In this document: piece after piece, positions 53,112-61,333 of the stretch
Layout of the letters: every line of letters begins with the position of its first letter
Numbering within the stretch: the first letter of the stretch is position 1
From: DASQHY01 sp035602605
GTDB lineage: Bacteria; Acidobacteriota; Terriglobia; Acidiferrales; UBA7541
NCBI GenBank assembly: GCA_035602605.1
Contig: DATNLZ010000105.1
Location: 129,415 to 193,414, forward strand
Length of the DNA: 64,000 nucleotides
Reading direction: 5' to 3'
The notes under the pieces: generated by a model
What the model saw: the letters and a program-made list of their open reading frames with translations, nothing else
What the model was told of the DNA's origin: nothing
The model's database searches: none
Made by a program: the position numbers and the translations under genes

Positions 53112-54983
53112 TTATTTGAAGTTGCTCACCGCGTCGGCAATGTGCCGCGCCGAAATTCCGAACGCGTCAACCAACTCATCAGGCTTCCCGCTGTGCGGCA
53201 CCCGGGTTACCGCCAATTGCCGCACCGCCGATGGGGCCGCACTGCTCAGTGCGAGGGCGCAAATGACCGCTTCCCCGAGCCCACCCTCTGCATAATGGTC
53301 CTCCACTGTGACCACCCGTCCCCCCGTAGCACCAACTTCGCGGGCCAGAGCTGCTCCGTCGAGCGGTTTTAAGCAATAAAGATCAATCACGCGAATCGCG
53401 ATCCCTTTGCTCTTGAGCTGCTCATAAGCCTTCAGCGCCTCGTGCAACGTAATCCCTGCGCCAATCACCGTCGCACGGTCATTGGCACTCTGGCGAAGTA
53501 CTTTGAAGCCTGGGACCGGAAACTTCTCGTTATTCCCGTAAAGCACAGGGGTCTTCGGCCGCGACGTGCGCAGGTAGCATATGGCGTTGATCCTCGCGGA
53601 AGCTTCTACCAGCCGTTCGGTTGAAACAGCGTCACACGGATAAAAAACATGCGCACTGGGTATGGCGCGAAACATCGCCAAATCCTCCAGCGCCATTTGC
53701 GAGGGCCCATCCTCGCCGATCGAGACGCCGCAGTGTGAGCCGCAGAGGTTAATATTGCTGCGCCCAATCCCGGCCATACGCACCTGATCATAGCCGCGCG
53801 CAAGGAAACATGCGAAGGTAGCCACAAAGGGCACCATGCCTTGCGCCGCCAGCCCAATGCCCAGGCTGACCATGTTTTGCTCGGCGATATATCCTTCGTA
53901 GAGGCGATCGGGATACGCTTTTTGCAAAACGTCAGCGAACGTCGAGTTTTTGACGTCGCCATCCACACCCACAACCTTAGGATTTACCGCGGCTACTTTT
54001 TTCAGCGCGGTTCCGTAAGCTTCGCGCGTGGCGACGGATTGACCCAGAGTGTACTCGGGCGCGGCAGCAGCAGGAAAATCAGGGGGACCCGGAATCGATT
54101 TTCGCGCATAAGATTTTCCGTCGTCCGCGGGCACGTCGGGAGCGGGGCCAAGCTCGGCGAGCGCCTTGGCCAGCTCATCTTTTGCTAGCGGCTTGCCGTG
54201 CCAATTATCTTTATCAGCCAGGAAGCTGACTCCATTGCCCTTGAGCGTGCGTGCCAGAATCGCTTGTGGTACATCCTTGGTCGCCCGCGCGCGATCGAGT
54301 GCCCCAACCACTGCGGCCAGATCGTGGCCGTCAATGACCTCGACCTGCCAGCCATTGGCCTCAAACTTGGCGCGATAAATCTCCATGTGATGCTCATACA
54401 TGGTGCGCTGGCTCTGGCCGAGCGCGTTGACATCGGCAATCGCCGTCAAGTTGTCAATCTTCAAGTGACCCGCGAACGCTGCCGCTTCCCACACCTGACC
54501 CTCGGCCATCTCGCCATCGCCCAGCAAAACGTAAGCGCGCGCGCCCGACTTTTGCGCCCGCGCTCCCAGCGCCAGCCCTGCGCCGACGGAAAGCCCTTGC
54601 CCCAGCGACCCCGTGGCGGCATCCACTCCGGGAATGAGTGGGGTGGGGTGCCCCTCGAGCTCGCTCGCGAACTGGCGGAGGGTCATGAGCCGCGAAACCG
54701 GAAAGACCCCCGCTTCGGCCAACGCCGCATACAGAACCGGCGCAGCGTGCCCCTTCGATAAAACAAATCGATCGCTTGCGAGCGAATTGGGATTGGCGCG
54801 GTCAAACTTCATCGCATGAAAAAAAACTCCGGCCATAATTTCCGCGGCAGAAAGGCACGAGGTCGGATGGCCCGAGCCGGCAGCAGTAGTCGCTCGCAGC
54901 GAATGTATCCGCAACAGGCGAGCCTTCTCTCGGAGCTGCTCCAGATTTGCGGGGACTGGCGCTCCCTGTGTTGTGGCGGTCAT
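53112..54983 (-). CDS. tkt: Transketolase (animal-type, 623 residues)
   Basis: A 623-residue thiamine-diphosphate enzyme of the pentose phosphate pathway. The first domain has GSGHPTSCLSAAEIMA and SDRFVLSKGHAAPVLYAAL, close to the animal TKT sequence. The TPP motif is GDGEMAEGQVWEAA with its later Asn (TAIADVNALG). The middle domain has EQNMVSLGIGLAAQG with the proton-relay Glu. Bacterial TktA enzymes are near 660 residues; this length matches the animal enzyme. A good promoter lies upstream at 55058. The pairing of both domains in one chain excludes split transketolase. Confidence 0.93.
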   Translation of the reverse strand: MTATTQGAPVPANLEQLREKARLLRIHSLRATTAAGSGHPTSCLSAAEIMAGVFFHAMKFDRANPNSLASDRFVLSKGHAAPVLYAALAEAGVFPVSRLMTLRQFASELEGHPTPLIPGVDAATGSLGQGLSVGAGLALGARAQKSGARAYVLLGDGEMAEGQVWEAAAFAGHLKIDNLTAIADVNALGQSQRTMYEHHMEIYRAKFEANGWQVEVIDGHDLAAVVGALDRARATKDVPQAILARTLKGNGVSFLADKDNWHGKPLAKDELAKALAELGPAPDVPADDGKSYARKSIPGPPDFPAAAAPEYTLGQSVATREAYGTALKKVAAVNPKVVGVDGDVKNSTFADVLQKAYPDRLYEGYIAEQNMVSLGIGLAAQGMVPFVATFACFLARGYDQVRMAGIGRSNINLCGSHCGVSIGEDGPSQMALEDLAMFRAIPSAHVFYPCDAVSTERLVEASARINAICYLRTSRPKTPVLYGNNEKFPVPGFKVLRQSANDRATVIGAGITLHEALKAYEQLKSKGIAIRVIDLYCLKPLDGAALAREVGATGGRVVTVEDHYAEGGLGEAVICALALSSAAPSAVRQLAVTRVPHSGKPDELVDAFGISARHIADAVSNFK

Positions 54984-55057
54984 CGGTTATCCTTTCTTCT
55001 GCGGCATTACTTGGTGAAATCTTCTGCTGCGTTATTCCGTCAATGGTTCGCTAGAAG

Positions 55058-55086
55058 ATTGTACTTAACCGGCTTTCCCTTGTCAT
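55058..55086 (-). promoter_or_regulatory. Probable sigma-70 promoter for the transketolase gene
   Basis: On the minus strand ATGACA (55086-55081) and TACAAT (55063-55058) are 17 bases apart, one mismatch each from consensus. The leader to ATG 54983 would be about 70 bases. Confidence 0.6.
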
Positions 55087-55199
55087 CGCATCCTTCGCCA
55101 GCGTTCTTCGCGGATGGGGCGGGGCCATCCCCCCGCGGGTCAGCTTGTCTTGAACTTTTGCTTCGAGTACTATGTACCTCTGTCTATCGGCGGAGCCTA

Positions 55200-55229
55200 T
55201 TGACGTCCCCGGGCGACGCAGGCTTTTAT
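55200..55229 (+). promoter_or_regulatory. Candidate promoter for the kai operon
   Basis: TTGACG (55200-55205) and TTTTAT (55224-55229) are 18 bases apart and end 13 bases before kaiC, so the leader would be very short. A second candidate, TTGAAC (55150-55155) with TATGTA (55171-55176), has a 15-base spacer. Neither is strong. Confidence 0.3.
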
Positions 55230-55242
55230 TGGGGCAACTCTG

Positions 55243-56994
55243 ATGGGAATTCGCGCAAAATCCGCCTCACACGTACTCACTTCCCTCGAAAAAGCGCCGA
55301 CCGGCATTAAGGGGCTCGACCAAATTAGCAGCGGAGGTTTACCGAAGGGACGCACCACGATTGTGTGCGGCGGCCCAGGTTGCGGTAAGACCATGCTGGG
55401 CATCGAATTTCTAGTCCGCGGAGCCACCGAATTCAACGAACCTGGCGTACTGGTCGCTTTCGAAGAGACCCCCCAAGAGATGGCCCGCAACGTCGCGTCA
55501 CTGGGCTTCGATCTTCAGGAGCTTGCAGACCGGAAAAAACTTTTTCTCGACTACGTGTACATCGAACCAAGCGAAATCGCCGAGACTGGGGATTACGATC
55601 TCGAGGGTCTTTTCATCCGTCTGCAGCACGCAGTCAACACCGTCGGCGCCAAGCGCGTCATGCTCGACACGCCCGAGGCGCTGTTCTCGGGCTTTTCGAA
55701 CCCCGGCATCCTGCGCGCTGAAATCCGCCGCCTGTTTCGATGGCTCAAGGAGCACGAATTGACTACCGTGGTCACCGCGGAGCGCGGCGACGGCACCCTG
55801 ACGCGCCACGGGCTCGAAGAATATGTTTCCGATTGCGTGATCCTTCTTGATCACCGCATCAATGAACAAAGCTCCACACGACGCATGCGTATCGTGAAAT
55901 ATCGCGGCACCAGCCATGGCGCCGACGAATACCCCTTCCTGATTGATAAGCAAGGCATGTCCGTGTTACCGCTCACCTCCCTCGAGTTGCAGCACGAAAT
56001 TTCGAACGAGCGAGTGCCCACGGGCATCCCGGATCTTGATGAGATGCTGGAAGGGAAAGGATACTTTCGCGGTTCCAGTATCCTGTTGAGTGGCACCGCT
56101 GGCAGCGGCAAAACCACCATGGCTGCCTGCTTTGCCGATGCCACATGCCGCCGGGGCGAGCGCTGCCTATATATAGGGTTCGAAGAATCAGTCGACCAAA
56201 TGAACCGAAACATGCAATCCGTAGGCCTTGATTTTGAGCACTGGATTAAGAAGGGGCTTCTGGTTCATGAGGCCTGGCGTCCCACTCAGTATGGTATTGA
56301 GATGCACCTGCTGCGTATCCATAAACTGGTCGAGAAACGTAAGCCTGATTCCCTGATTATGGATCCGGTTACAAATTTGATTACTGGCAGCACACGACAA
56401 GAAGTTCACTCCATGCTGATGCGTCTGCTGGATTTTTTGAAGAGCCTGCAGATTACCGCTGTTTTCACCAGCTTGACCTCCAGTGGACAGGCACTGGAGC
56501 AGTCTGAGGTGGGCATTTCCTCTTTGATTGACACCTGGATTCTACTCCGCGACGTGGAGCTCAACGGCGAGCGCAACCGCGTCCTGCATGTTTTGAAGTC
56601 CCGCGGCATGGCTCACTCCCAGCAAGTTCGCGAGTTTGTCTTGACCGACGAAGCAATCAAGCTCATCCCCGCCTACATCGGTCCGGGAGGCGTGCTGACG
56701 GGTTCCTCGCGCCTGGCACAGGAAGCCAAGGACAAAGCCGAGGCGTTTGCGCGACAACGCGAGATCGAGCGGGGCCAGCAAGAACTGGGTTGCAAGCGCG
56801 ATGCCTTGCACGCGCAGATCCAGATGTTGCAGGCCCAATTTGCTGCCGAGGAACAAAAACTCGCGCAAGCCATCGAGCAAAGTCTGGCCCGCGAGCACCA
56901 ATTGGAGCTTGACCAGAAAGCAATGGCGCGTAGCCGCGACGCAATTTCAAGGGAAGATTCGAGCACACCAATGAAAAAGGCTGCTGGGAGGTGA
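55243..56994 (+). CDS. kaiC: KaiC circadian clock ATPase/autokinase, double-domain
   Basis: A 583-residue two-domain RecA-like ATPase. CI has Walker A GGPGCGKT (43-50) and catalytic Glu pair E74-E75 (VAFEETP), plus the YRGTSH segment near 220-225. CII has Walker A GTAGSGKT (284-291) and E314-E315. The stretch VGISSLIDTWILL aligns with the S431/T432 region of Synechococcus KaiC, giving Ser426-Ser427, with a Ser also at the T426-equivalent place. After CII it carries about 90 extra residues of charged, Gln/Glu/Ala-rich coiled coil, absent from the 519-residue cyanobacterial protein. It should form hexamers and act as a phosphorylation timer. It is the first gene of an operon with two kaiB and a kinase. 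Confidence 0.93.
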   Translation: MGIRAKSASHVLTSLEKAPTGIKGLDQISSGGLPKGRTTIVCGGPGCGKTMLGIEFLVRGATEFNEPGVLVAFEETPQEMARNVASLGFDLQELADRKKLFLDYVYIEPSEIAETGDYDLEGLFIRLQHAVNTVGAKRVMLDTPEALFSGFSNPGILRAEIRRLFRWLKEHELTTVVTAERGDGTLTRHGLEEYVSDCVILLDHRINEQSSTRRMRIVKYRGTSHGADEYPFLIDKQGMSVLPLTSLELQHEISNERVPTGIPDLDEMLEGKGYFRGSSILLSGTAGSGKTTMAACFADATCRRGERCLYIGFEESVDQMNRNMQSVGLDFEHWIKKGLLVHEAWRPTQYGIEMHLLRIHKLVEKRKPDSLIMDPVTNLITGSTRQEVHSMLMRLLDFLKSLQITAVFTSLTSSGQALEQSEVGISSLIDTWILLRDVELNGERNRVLHVLKSRGMAHSQQVREFVLTDEAIKLIPAYIGPGGVLTGSSRLAQEAKDKAEAFARQREIERGQQELGCKRDALHAQIQMLQAQFAAEEQKLAQAIEQSLAREHQLELDQKAMARSRDAISREDSSTPMKKAAGR

Positions 56995-56997
56995 GCG

Positions 56998-57345
56998 ATG
57001 AAGAAGAAATCGCAAGCCGTGCAAACGTCTGAAGAGATTGTGCAACTCCGGCTCTACGTCGCGGGCCAAACGCCGAAATCCTTGACCGCGCTTTCGAACC
57101 TCAAACGCATCTGCAATGAGCACCTAAAACACTTTCGCATCGAAGTGATCGATCTGATGAAGAACCCGCAACTGGCTCAGGGCGACCAGATCCTGGCGAT
57201 ACCCACTTTGGTTCGCAGCTTGCCTATCCCCATCCGTAAAATTATCGGTGACCTCTCGAACACCGAGCGAGTTCTGGTGGGCTTAGATGTACGCTCAACC
57301 TCGTCCGAATCTGGCGCTAAAGCCGCAGCGGGGAAGGCGTTATGA
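56998..57345 (+). CDS. kaiB: KaiB-like protein, first copy
   Basis: A 115-residue thioredoxin-like KaiB protein. The core LRLYVAGQTPKSLTALSNL, IEVIDLMKNPQLAQGDQILAIPTLVR, and IRKIIGDLSNTERVLVGLDV follow cyanobacterial KaiB closely. It should bind the KaiC CI ring after a fold switch. GGGAGGTGAGCG before the ATG overlaps the kaiC stop, coupling translation. The C-terminal tail after GLDV is Ser/Ala-rich. It is clearly different from the second copy, so it is not a recent duplicate. Confidence 0.94.
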   Translation: MKKKSQAVQTSEEIVQLRLYVAGQTPKSLTALSNLKRICNEHLKHFRIEVIDLMKNPQLAQGDQILAIPTLVRSLPIPIRKIIGDLSNTERVLVGLDVRSTSSESGAKAAAGKAL

Positions 57346-57683
57346 GGCTCAAAAGGACACGCAAGGCAGCCGCAAAGGGGGCCCCAAAAAACGCGAAACC
57401 TCGGAGAATGTATTCCTTGCGGTTGTATATTACCGGGCAAACGCCCCGTTCCGCTGATTCGGTGCACAACCTCCACGAGGTTTGCAAGGAGTACCTCTCC
57501 GGCAGGTACAAACTCGAAGTCATCGACATCTATCAGCAACCTGAATTGGCAAGCGAGGCGCAAATCATTGCGGCACCTACGCTAATCAAAATGCTGCCGC
57601 TGCCATTTCGCAAGCTGGTCGGTGATTTATCAAACCGCCGGCGCGTTTTAGTCGGACTGGATCTACTCTCCGAGAGCGCGTAA
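57342..57683 (+). CDS. kaiB: KaiB-like protein, second copy
   Basis: A 113-residue KaiB protein with a basic N-terminal tail of about 25 residues (KRTRKAAAKGAPKNAKPRR) that the first copy lacks. The core matches KaiB (LRLYITGQTPRSADSVHNL, LEVIDIYQQPELASEAQIIAAPTLIK, FRKLVGDLSNRRRVLVGLDLL). Its ATG overlaps the first kaiB stop (ATGA). It could compete for KaiC, act on a different state, or pass the signal to the kinase encoded 4 bases on; which one is unknown. Confidence 0.93.
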   Translation: MRLKRTRKAAAKGAPKNAKPRRMYSLRLYITGQTPRSADSVHNLHEVCKEYLSGRYKLEVIDIYQQPELASEAQIIAAPTLIKMLPLPFRKLVGDLSNRRRVLVGLDLLSESA

Positions 57684-57687
57684 TCGC

Positions 57688-59397
57688 ATGTCTCCCGCCA
57701 AAAGAATTCGCTCTTCCAAGCGCTCGCGTTTGCCGTTGGACGAAAAACTGCGCACACGCTTGGCGGAGCTCGAGGAAACGTTGCAGGCGATTCGCTGCGG
57801 AACGGTCGACGCGCTGGTTATCAATGGACCCAAGGGCGAGCAGGTTTTCACCTTGCAGGGCGCCGAACATCCGTATCGGGTTCTGGTGGAAACCATCAAC
57901 GAAGGAGCCGCCACACTTGATGCCGCCGGCACGATTCTTTACTCCAACACCCGCTTCGCTGAGATTCTGCGCGTTCCCCTCGAAAGATTCATCGGCAGCG
58001 CGCTATACAGCCACGTAGATCCATCGGAGCGCGAAAAATTGCAATCGCTCATCGAGCATGGCCGTGAGCAGACTGCCAAGGGCGAGATCAACGTAGGCAC
58101 ACTCGAAGGCCGCAGCCGCGTCGTTCGTTTTTCGCTGAGTCCGGTGAAAAATTCCGGTTTGCAGACTATTTGTGTGGTGGCCACCGAGTTAACTGAGCTG
58201 CTCGAAGCCAACGAGTCCCTCAAAAGCAACGAGGAGACCCTGCGACAACTTTCCTCGCGGCTGCTTCAGCTTCAAGATGACGAACGCCGCCACATTGCCC
58301 GCGATTTACACGACATCACCGGTCAGAACCTTGCAGTGCAATCTATTGCGCTGTCGCAAATCCTGAATAGCAAAACAGTGCGACTGGATACCGACACGCG
58401 AAAAACTTTGGCGGAGTGCGCGGCATTGACCCGGCAAGTTGGAGAGGAAATCCGCACCCTCTCTTACCTGCTACATCCACCCTTGCTGGACGAACTAGGC
58501 CTGGCTTCTGCCGTCAAGTGGTACGCGCAAGGATACCAGCTTCGCACCGGCATTGAAGTCGAGGTAGATATTTCCTCGGATTTCGTGCGGTTGCCACCGG
58601 AAGCCGAAGTTACCCTGTTTCGCGTAGTCCAGGAGAGTCTCACCAACGTCCATCGCTACTCCAGCAGCCCCAGGGCTTATGTCAACTTGGGTACCAACGG
58701 ATCCGAAGTGAAAGTGCAGGTTGGCGATTTCGGAAAAGGCATGAGCACCGAGGTGCTCAAATCGCCTCATGGCACCGATGCGCCGCTCGGCGTAGGCATT
58801 CAAGGCATGAAAGAGCGCATGCGACAGCTTTCGGGGAGACTGGACATCACCTCTCGCCCCAAGGAAGGGACGCTGGTCACTGCCACGCTTCCGATGTCCG
58901 AGCTGCAGGCGACCTCAGGGACGTTTAGTCCCGCTGATACCTGGAATCCGAGCCTCGAAGTGGAAAGCTCGCATGTCGCACCGCTCTCCGCGCGTAAGCG
59001 AATCCTCGTCGCCGATGATCACGAAGTGCTGCGCCATGGTATTCGCACCATGCTGCAGTCAGAAACAGATCTGGAAATTTGCGGCGAAGCGGTTAACGGG
59101 CAGGACGCGATTGCCAAAGCAGGGGAGTTGAATCCCGATCTCGTTATCCTCGATATAAATATGCCCGGGCTGAATGGTCTCGCGGCCGTTCGTCAGATCC
59201 TGCGCCGCCATCCTAAGACCAAGGTCCTTGTATTTACCGTTCACGATTCCGATCAGACCGTCCAGGAAATCGTCGCCTCGGGCGCCCATGGCTATCTCTC
59301 CAAGGCCAAGGGTGGGCAAGATCTCGTAAGCGTTATCAAAGATCTGCTCGCAGGAAATTTTTCTTACCCCCATACCGCTCTCCGAGCTGCGGAGTAA
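57688..59397 (+). CDS. Hybrid sensor kinase: PAS, HisKA_3 kinase and receiver
   Basis: A 569-residue protein. Helical start (about 18-38, ELEETLQAIRCGTVDALV) leads into a PAS domain (about 62-170). A HisKA_3 dimerisation domain follows, with phospho-acceptor His208 in RRHIARDLHD. The HATPase domain spans about 300-403 with FRVVQESLTNVHRYS and the G-box GVGIQGMKERM. A NarL-type receiver ends the protein, with D443-D444, acceptor Asp489 (LVILDINMPG) and a Lys in YLSKAKGG. There is no DNA-binding output. It has no membrane segment, so it is cytoplasmic. It is the last gene of the kai operon, 4 bases after kaiB, and could read the KaiC-KaiB state in the way SasA does. Confidence 0.92.
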   Translation: MSPAKRIRSSKRSRLPLDEKLRTRLAELEETLQAIRCGTVDALVINGPKGEQVFTLQGAEHPYRVLVETINEGAATLDAAGTILYSNTRFAEILRVPLERFIGSALYSHVDPSEREKLQSLIEHGREQTAKGEINVGTLEGRSRVVRFSLSPVKNSGLQTICVVATELTELLEANESLKSNEETLRQLSSRLLQLQDDERRHIARDLHDITGQNLAVQSIALSQILNSKTVRLDTDTRKTLAECAALTRQVGEEIRTLSYLLHPPLLDELGLASAVKWYAQGYQLRTGIEVEVDISSDFVRLPPEAEVTLFRVVQESLTNVHRYSSSPRAYVNLGTNGSEVKVQVGDFGKGMSTEVLKSPHGTDAPLGVGIQGMKERMRQLSGRLDITSRPKEGTLVTATLPMSELQATSGTFSPADTWNPSLEVESSHVAPLSARKRILVADDHEVLRHGIRTMLQSETDLEICGEAVNGQDAIAKAGELNPDLVILDINMPGLNGLAAVRQILRRHPKTKVLVFTVHDSDQTVQEIVASGAHGYLSKAKGGQDLVSVIKDLLAGNFSYPHTALRAAE

Positions 59398-59432
59398 CGG
59401 CGATTCGCGCCATCCCCGCCCGTAACTTTTGT

Positions 59433-59630
59433 CTACTGCTCGGCGTGGAGAACCGAGGAGTCGCAAACGATAAATTTCTTTGCGGTTCCCACGCGGAGGA
59501 CCAGCACCGTCAGGCAATTGTTTTCGATCTTGCATGAGACGGTCATCGTGCCGACGCGGAACCTCCAGAATTCCGCTAGCCGCGAACCGCCGAGGGCCTT
59601 TCCGATGCTGCGCCGATCTCCTGCTGTAAA
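59433..59630 (-). pseudogene. C-terminal remnant of a RelE/ParE-family toxin
   Basis: On the minus strand about 65 codons between two stops (TAG 59631-59633 upstream, TAG 59433-59435) include RRSIGKAL, then FWRFRVGTMTVSCKIENN and LTVLVLRVGTAKKFIV. This matches the end of RelE-type mRNA-cleaving toxins, which read RIGKAL, LWRYRVGDYRVICEI and VLVVRVGHR. There is no start, the N-terminal part is gone, and conserved positions (D, R) have drifted, so it is a dead remnant. No antitoxin gene is seen nearby. Confidence 0.65.
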
Positions 59631-59733
59631 CTAAACAGTGTCAAGCTGTTAGGCGTGCTGTTAGATGGACGGTGTCCTGGTGCGATGAGTCCTTCGGTTT
59701 GCTTGGCCTAGGCGGTCATGGCAGAAGTCGCGA

Positions 59734-59961
59734 CTAACACTGGACCTGTGAGGATGGGCCTGTTGGGGCCACGCCGTTGACCGCCTTGGGGGTCTTGAGT
59801 CTAAGGTACGTCTTGCGCATCTCGTTGGTTAGCGAGAGAGCGCGCGCATACTTGGTTTCGCTGATCGTTTTCATCCCTCGCAACAACTCGCATTCTGGTC
59901 CGTGGTCGAGCACGTCCGTGGCAATGGCGATGAGTTCCTTCTCCAAAGTATCTCGCAACAT
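59734..59961 (-). CDS. Small uncertain ORF
   Basis: A 75-residue frame from ATG 59961. The first part (LRDTLEKELIAIATDVLDHG) looks helical. I recognise no family, and the frame continues upstream into the permease gene in a different register, where it is only a shadow. It lies in the 697-base stretch 59398-60094, which otherwise holds the relE remnant. Confidence 0.25.
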   Translation of the reverse strand: MLRDTLEKELIAIATDVLDHGPECELLRGMKTISETKYARALSLTNEMRKTYLRLKTPKAVNGVAPTGPSSQVQC

Positions 59962-60094
59962 TCCTAGCGGAATATTCTCCGCGCATACCTGCCCCCAAAA
60001 TGTTGACGCTATGTTGAACAGTGGCAATCCGGCAAACCCTGCGCGATCGCTGCCGCCTTGCCAACAGTCGGTAGAAAGCCGACTACCGCCCACA

Positions 60095-61321
60095 TTATTC
60101 GTACCGCAGGATGTCCACTGGCGAAATACGCGACGCCGAGCGTGCCGGCATGAGCGTGGCCCCAATGCTGATCGCCATTGCCGCGCCGGTAACCCAAACT
60201 GCGTCGAACGCGTTGGGGCTGAACGGAACATAAGGTACCGCATATACTTGCGGGTCGAGCGGGATAAGTCGATATGTTCCCGCGATCCAGGCGATTGCGT
60301 AGCCTGCCAACAGACCCGATAGTGTGCCCACCGCCCCGATGGCGATGCCCTGCCATAGAAAAATTCTTCGGATTTGATCGCCACGAGCGCCCATGGCCAT
60401 TAACACAGCAATATCGCGCGCTTTATCCGACACGGTCATCGCCAGCACCACCAGAATATTCAGGCCCGCGATAAACGTGATCAGCCCAATGAAGATTGCC
60501 GTAACCAGTTTCTCGAGTCGCAGTGCCCGGAACAGTGCTTTATTTTGATCCACCCATGTAGTTGCCGCGTAACCTTCCCCGACCTCGCGTTCTACGGCGC
60601 GTGCAACCTCGTCCACACGATCCACGTGTTGGATTCGGAATTCGAGCGTACTCACAAGCTCAGGCGCACCGGCGAGAGATTGCGCCGCCGGAAGGGTCAT
60701 AAAAATCCAATTGGCGTCGTAGTCATAAAATCCCGAATCAAATATGCCTGACACTCGGAATCGCCGCGTGCGCGGGATCAGGCCGTACGGAGTTAAACGG
60801 CCCTGCGGACTCGTCAGGGTAATGTAATCGCCAGGCCTAAGTTTCATTTCCTCCGCGAGAATGCGGCCGACAAGAACGGCGCCGATTCCGTTACGATCCG
60901 GTGCAAATTCTAGCGCCCCAGCGACAATTCGGCGCAATGCCTCGTCGGAGCGAATCTCGCGTTCAGGATCAATTCCCTTCGCCACTACGCCGCGAGCCTG
61001 ACCACCGTAAGAAAGCAGCACCGTCTGGTAAATGGCCGGGGTTACCGAGAGCACGCCGCGAATTGCCTCCAGCCTTCTCGCCAGCTCTTCGCTATTGCGG
61101 ATTCCGCCAGAACCGGGCCGTGACAAACTGATATGTGCCGTGACGCCGAGAAGCCGCTCTTGAATGGTTTTTCGGAAGCCTGTGTTCATCGCCAGCGCAA
61201 TTACCAGTGTAGCGACGCCTGCACCGACTCCGATCACCGAAAGCAGCGTAACCAGGCGCAACACCGCCGGACGGTAGGGCGAGCGCAAATATCTGCGCGC
61301 TACAAACCATTCAACGCGCAT
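60095..61321 (-). CDS. LolC/LolE-type ABC permease (FtsX fold)
   Basis: A 408-residue inner-membrane permease of the LolCE group, for lipoprotein release to the outer membrane. The N-terminal helix (VTLLSVIGVGAGVATLVIALAMN) precedes a large periplasmic domain (about 45-265). Three more helices follow within the FtsX domain (about 270-400), including VLAMTVSDKARDIAVLMAMGA. The ATPase LolD is not in the window. It lies 12 bases downstream of lysS on the same strand, as in several genomes, so the two are probably one transcript. Confidence 0.9.
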   Translation of the reverse strand: MRVEWFVARRYLRSPYRPAVLRLVTLLSVIGVGAGVATLVIALAMNTGFRKTIQERLLGVTAHISLSRPGSGGIRNSEELARRLEAIRGVLSVTPAIYQTVLLSYGGQARGVVAKGIDPEREIRSDEALRRIVAGALEFAPDRNGIGAVLVGRILAEEMKLRPGDYITLTSPQGRLTPYGLIPRTRRFRVSGIFDSGFYDYDANWIFMTLPAAQSLAGAPELVSTLEFRIQHVDRVDEVARAVEREVGEGYAATTWVDQNKALFRALRLEKLVTAIFIGLITFIAGLNILVVLAMTVSDKARDIAVLMAMGARGDQIRRIFLWQGIAIGAVGTLSGLLAGYAIAWIAGTYRLIPLDPQVYAVPYVPFSPNAFDAVWVTGAAMAISIGATLMPARSASRISPVDILRYE

Positions 61322-61333
61322 AACCTGGCAAAC

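Noticed and set aside
55005..55242. kaiA gene upstream of kaiC
   Set aside because: The gap is under 260 bases and holds the transketolase promoter; no frame of KaiA size or sequence is present here or after the kinase gene.
59962..60384. Upstream part of the 216-residue minus-strand ORF
   Set aside because: It overlaps the permease gene in a different frame; only the downstream 75 codons could be a separate gene.
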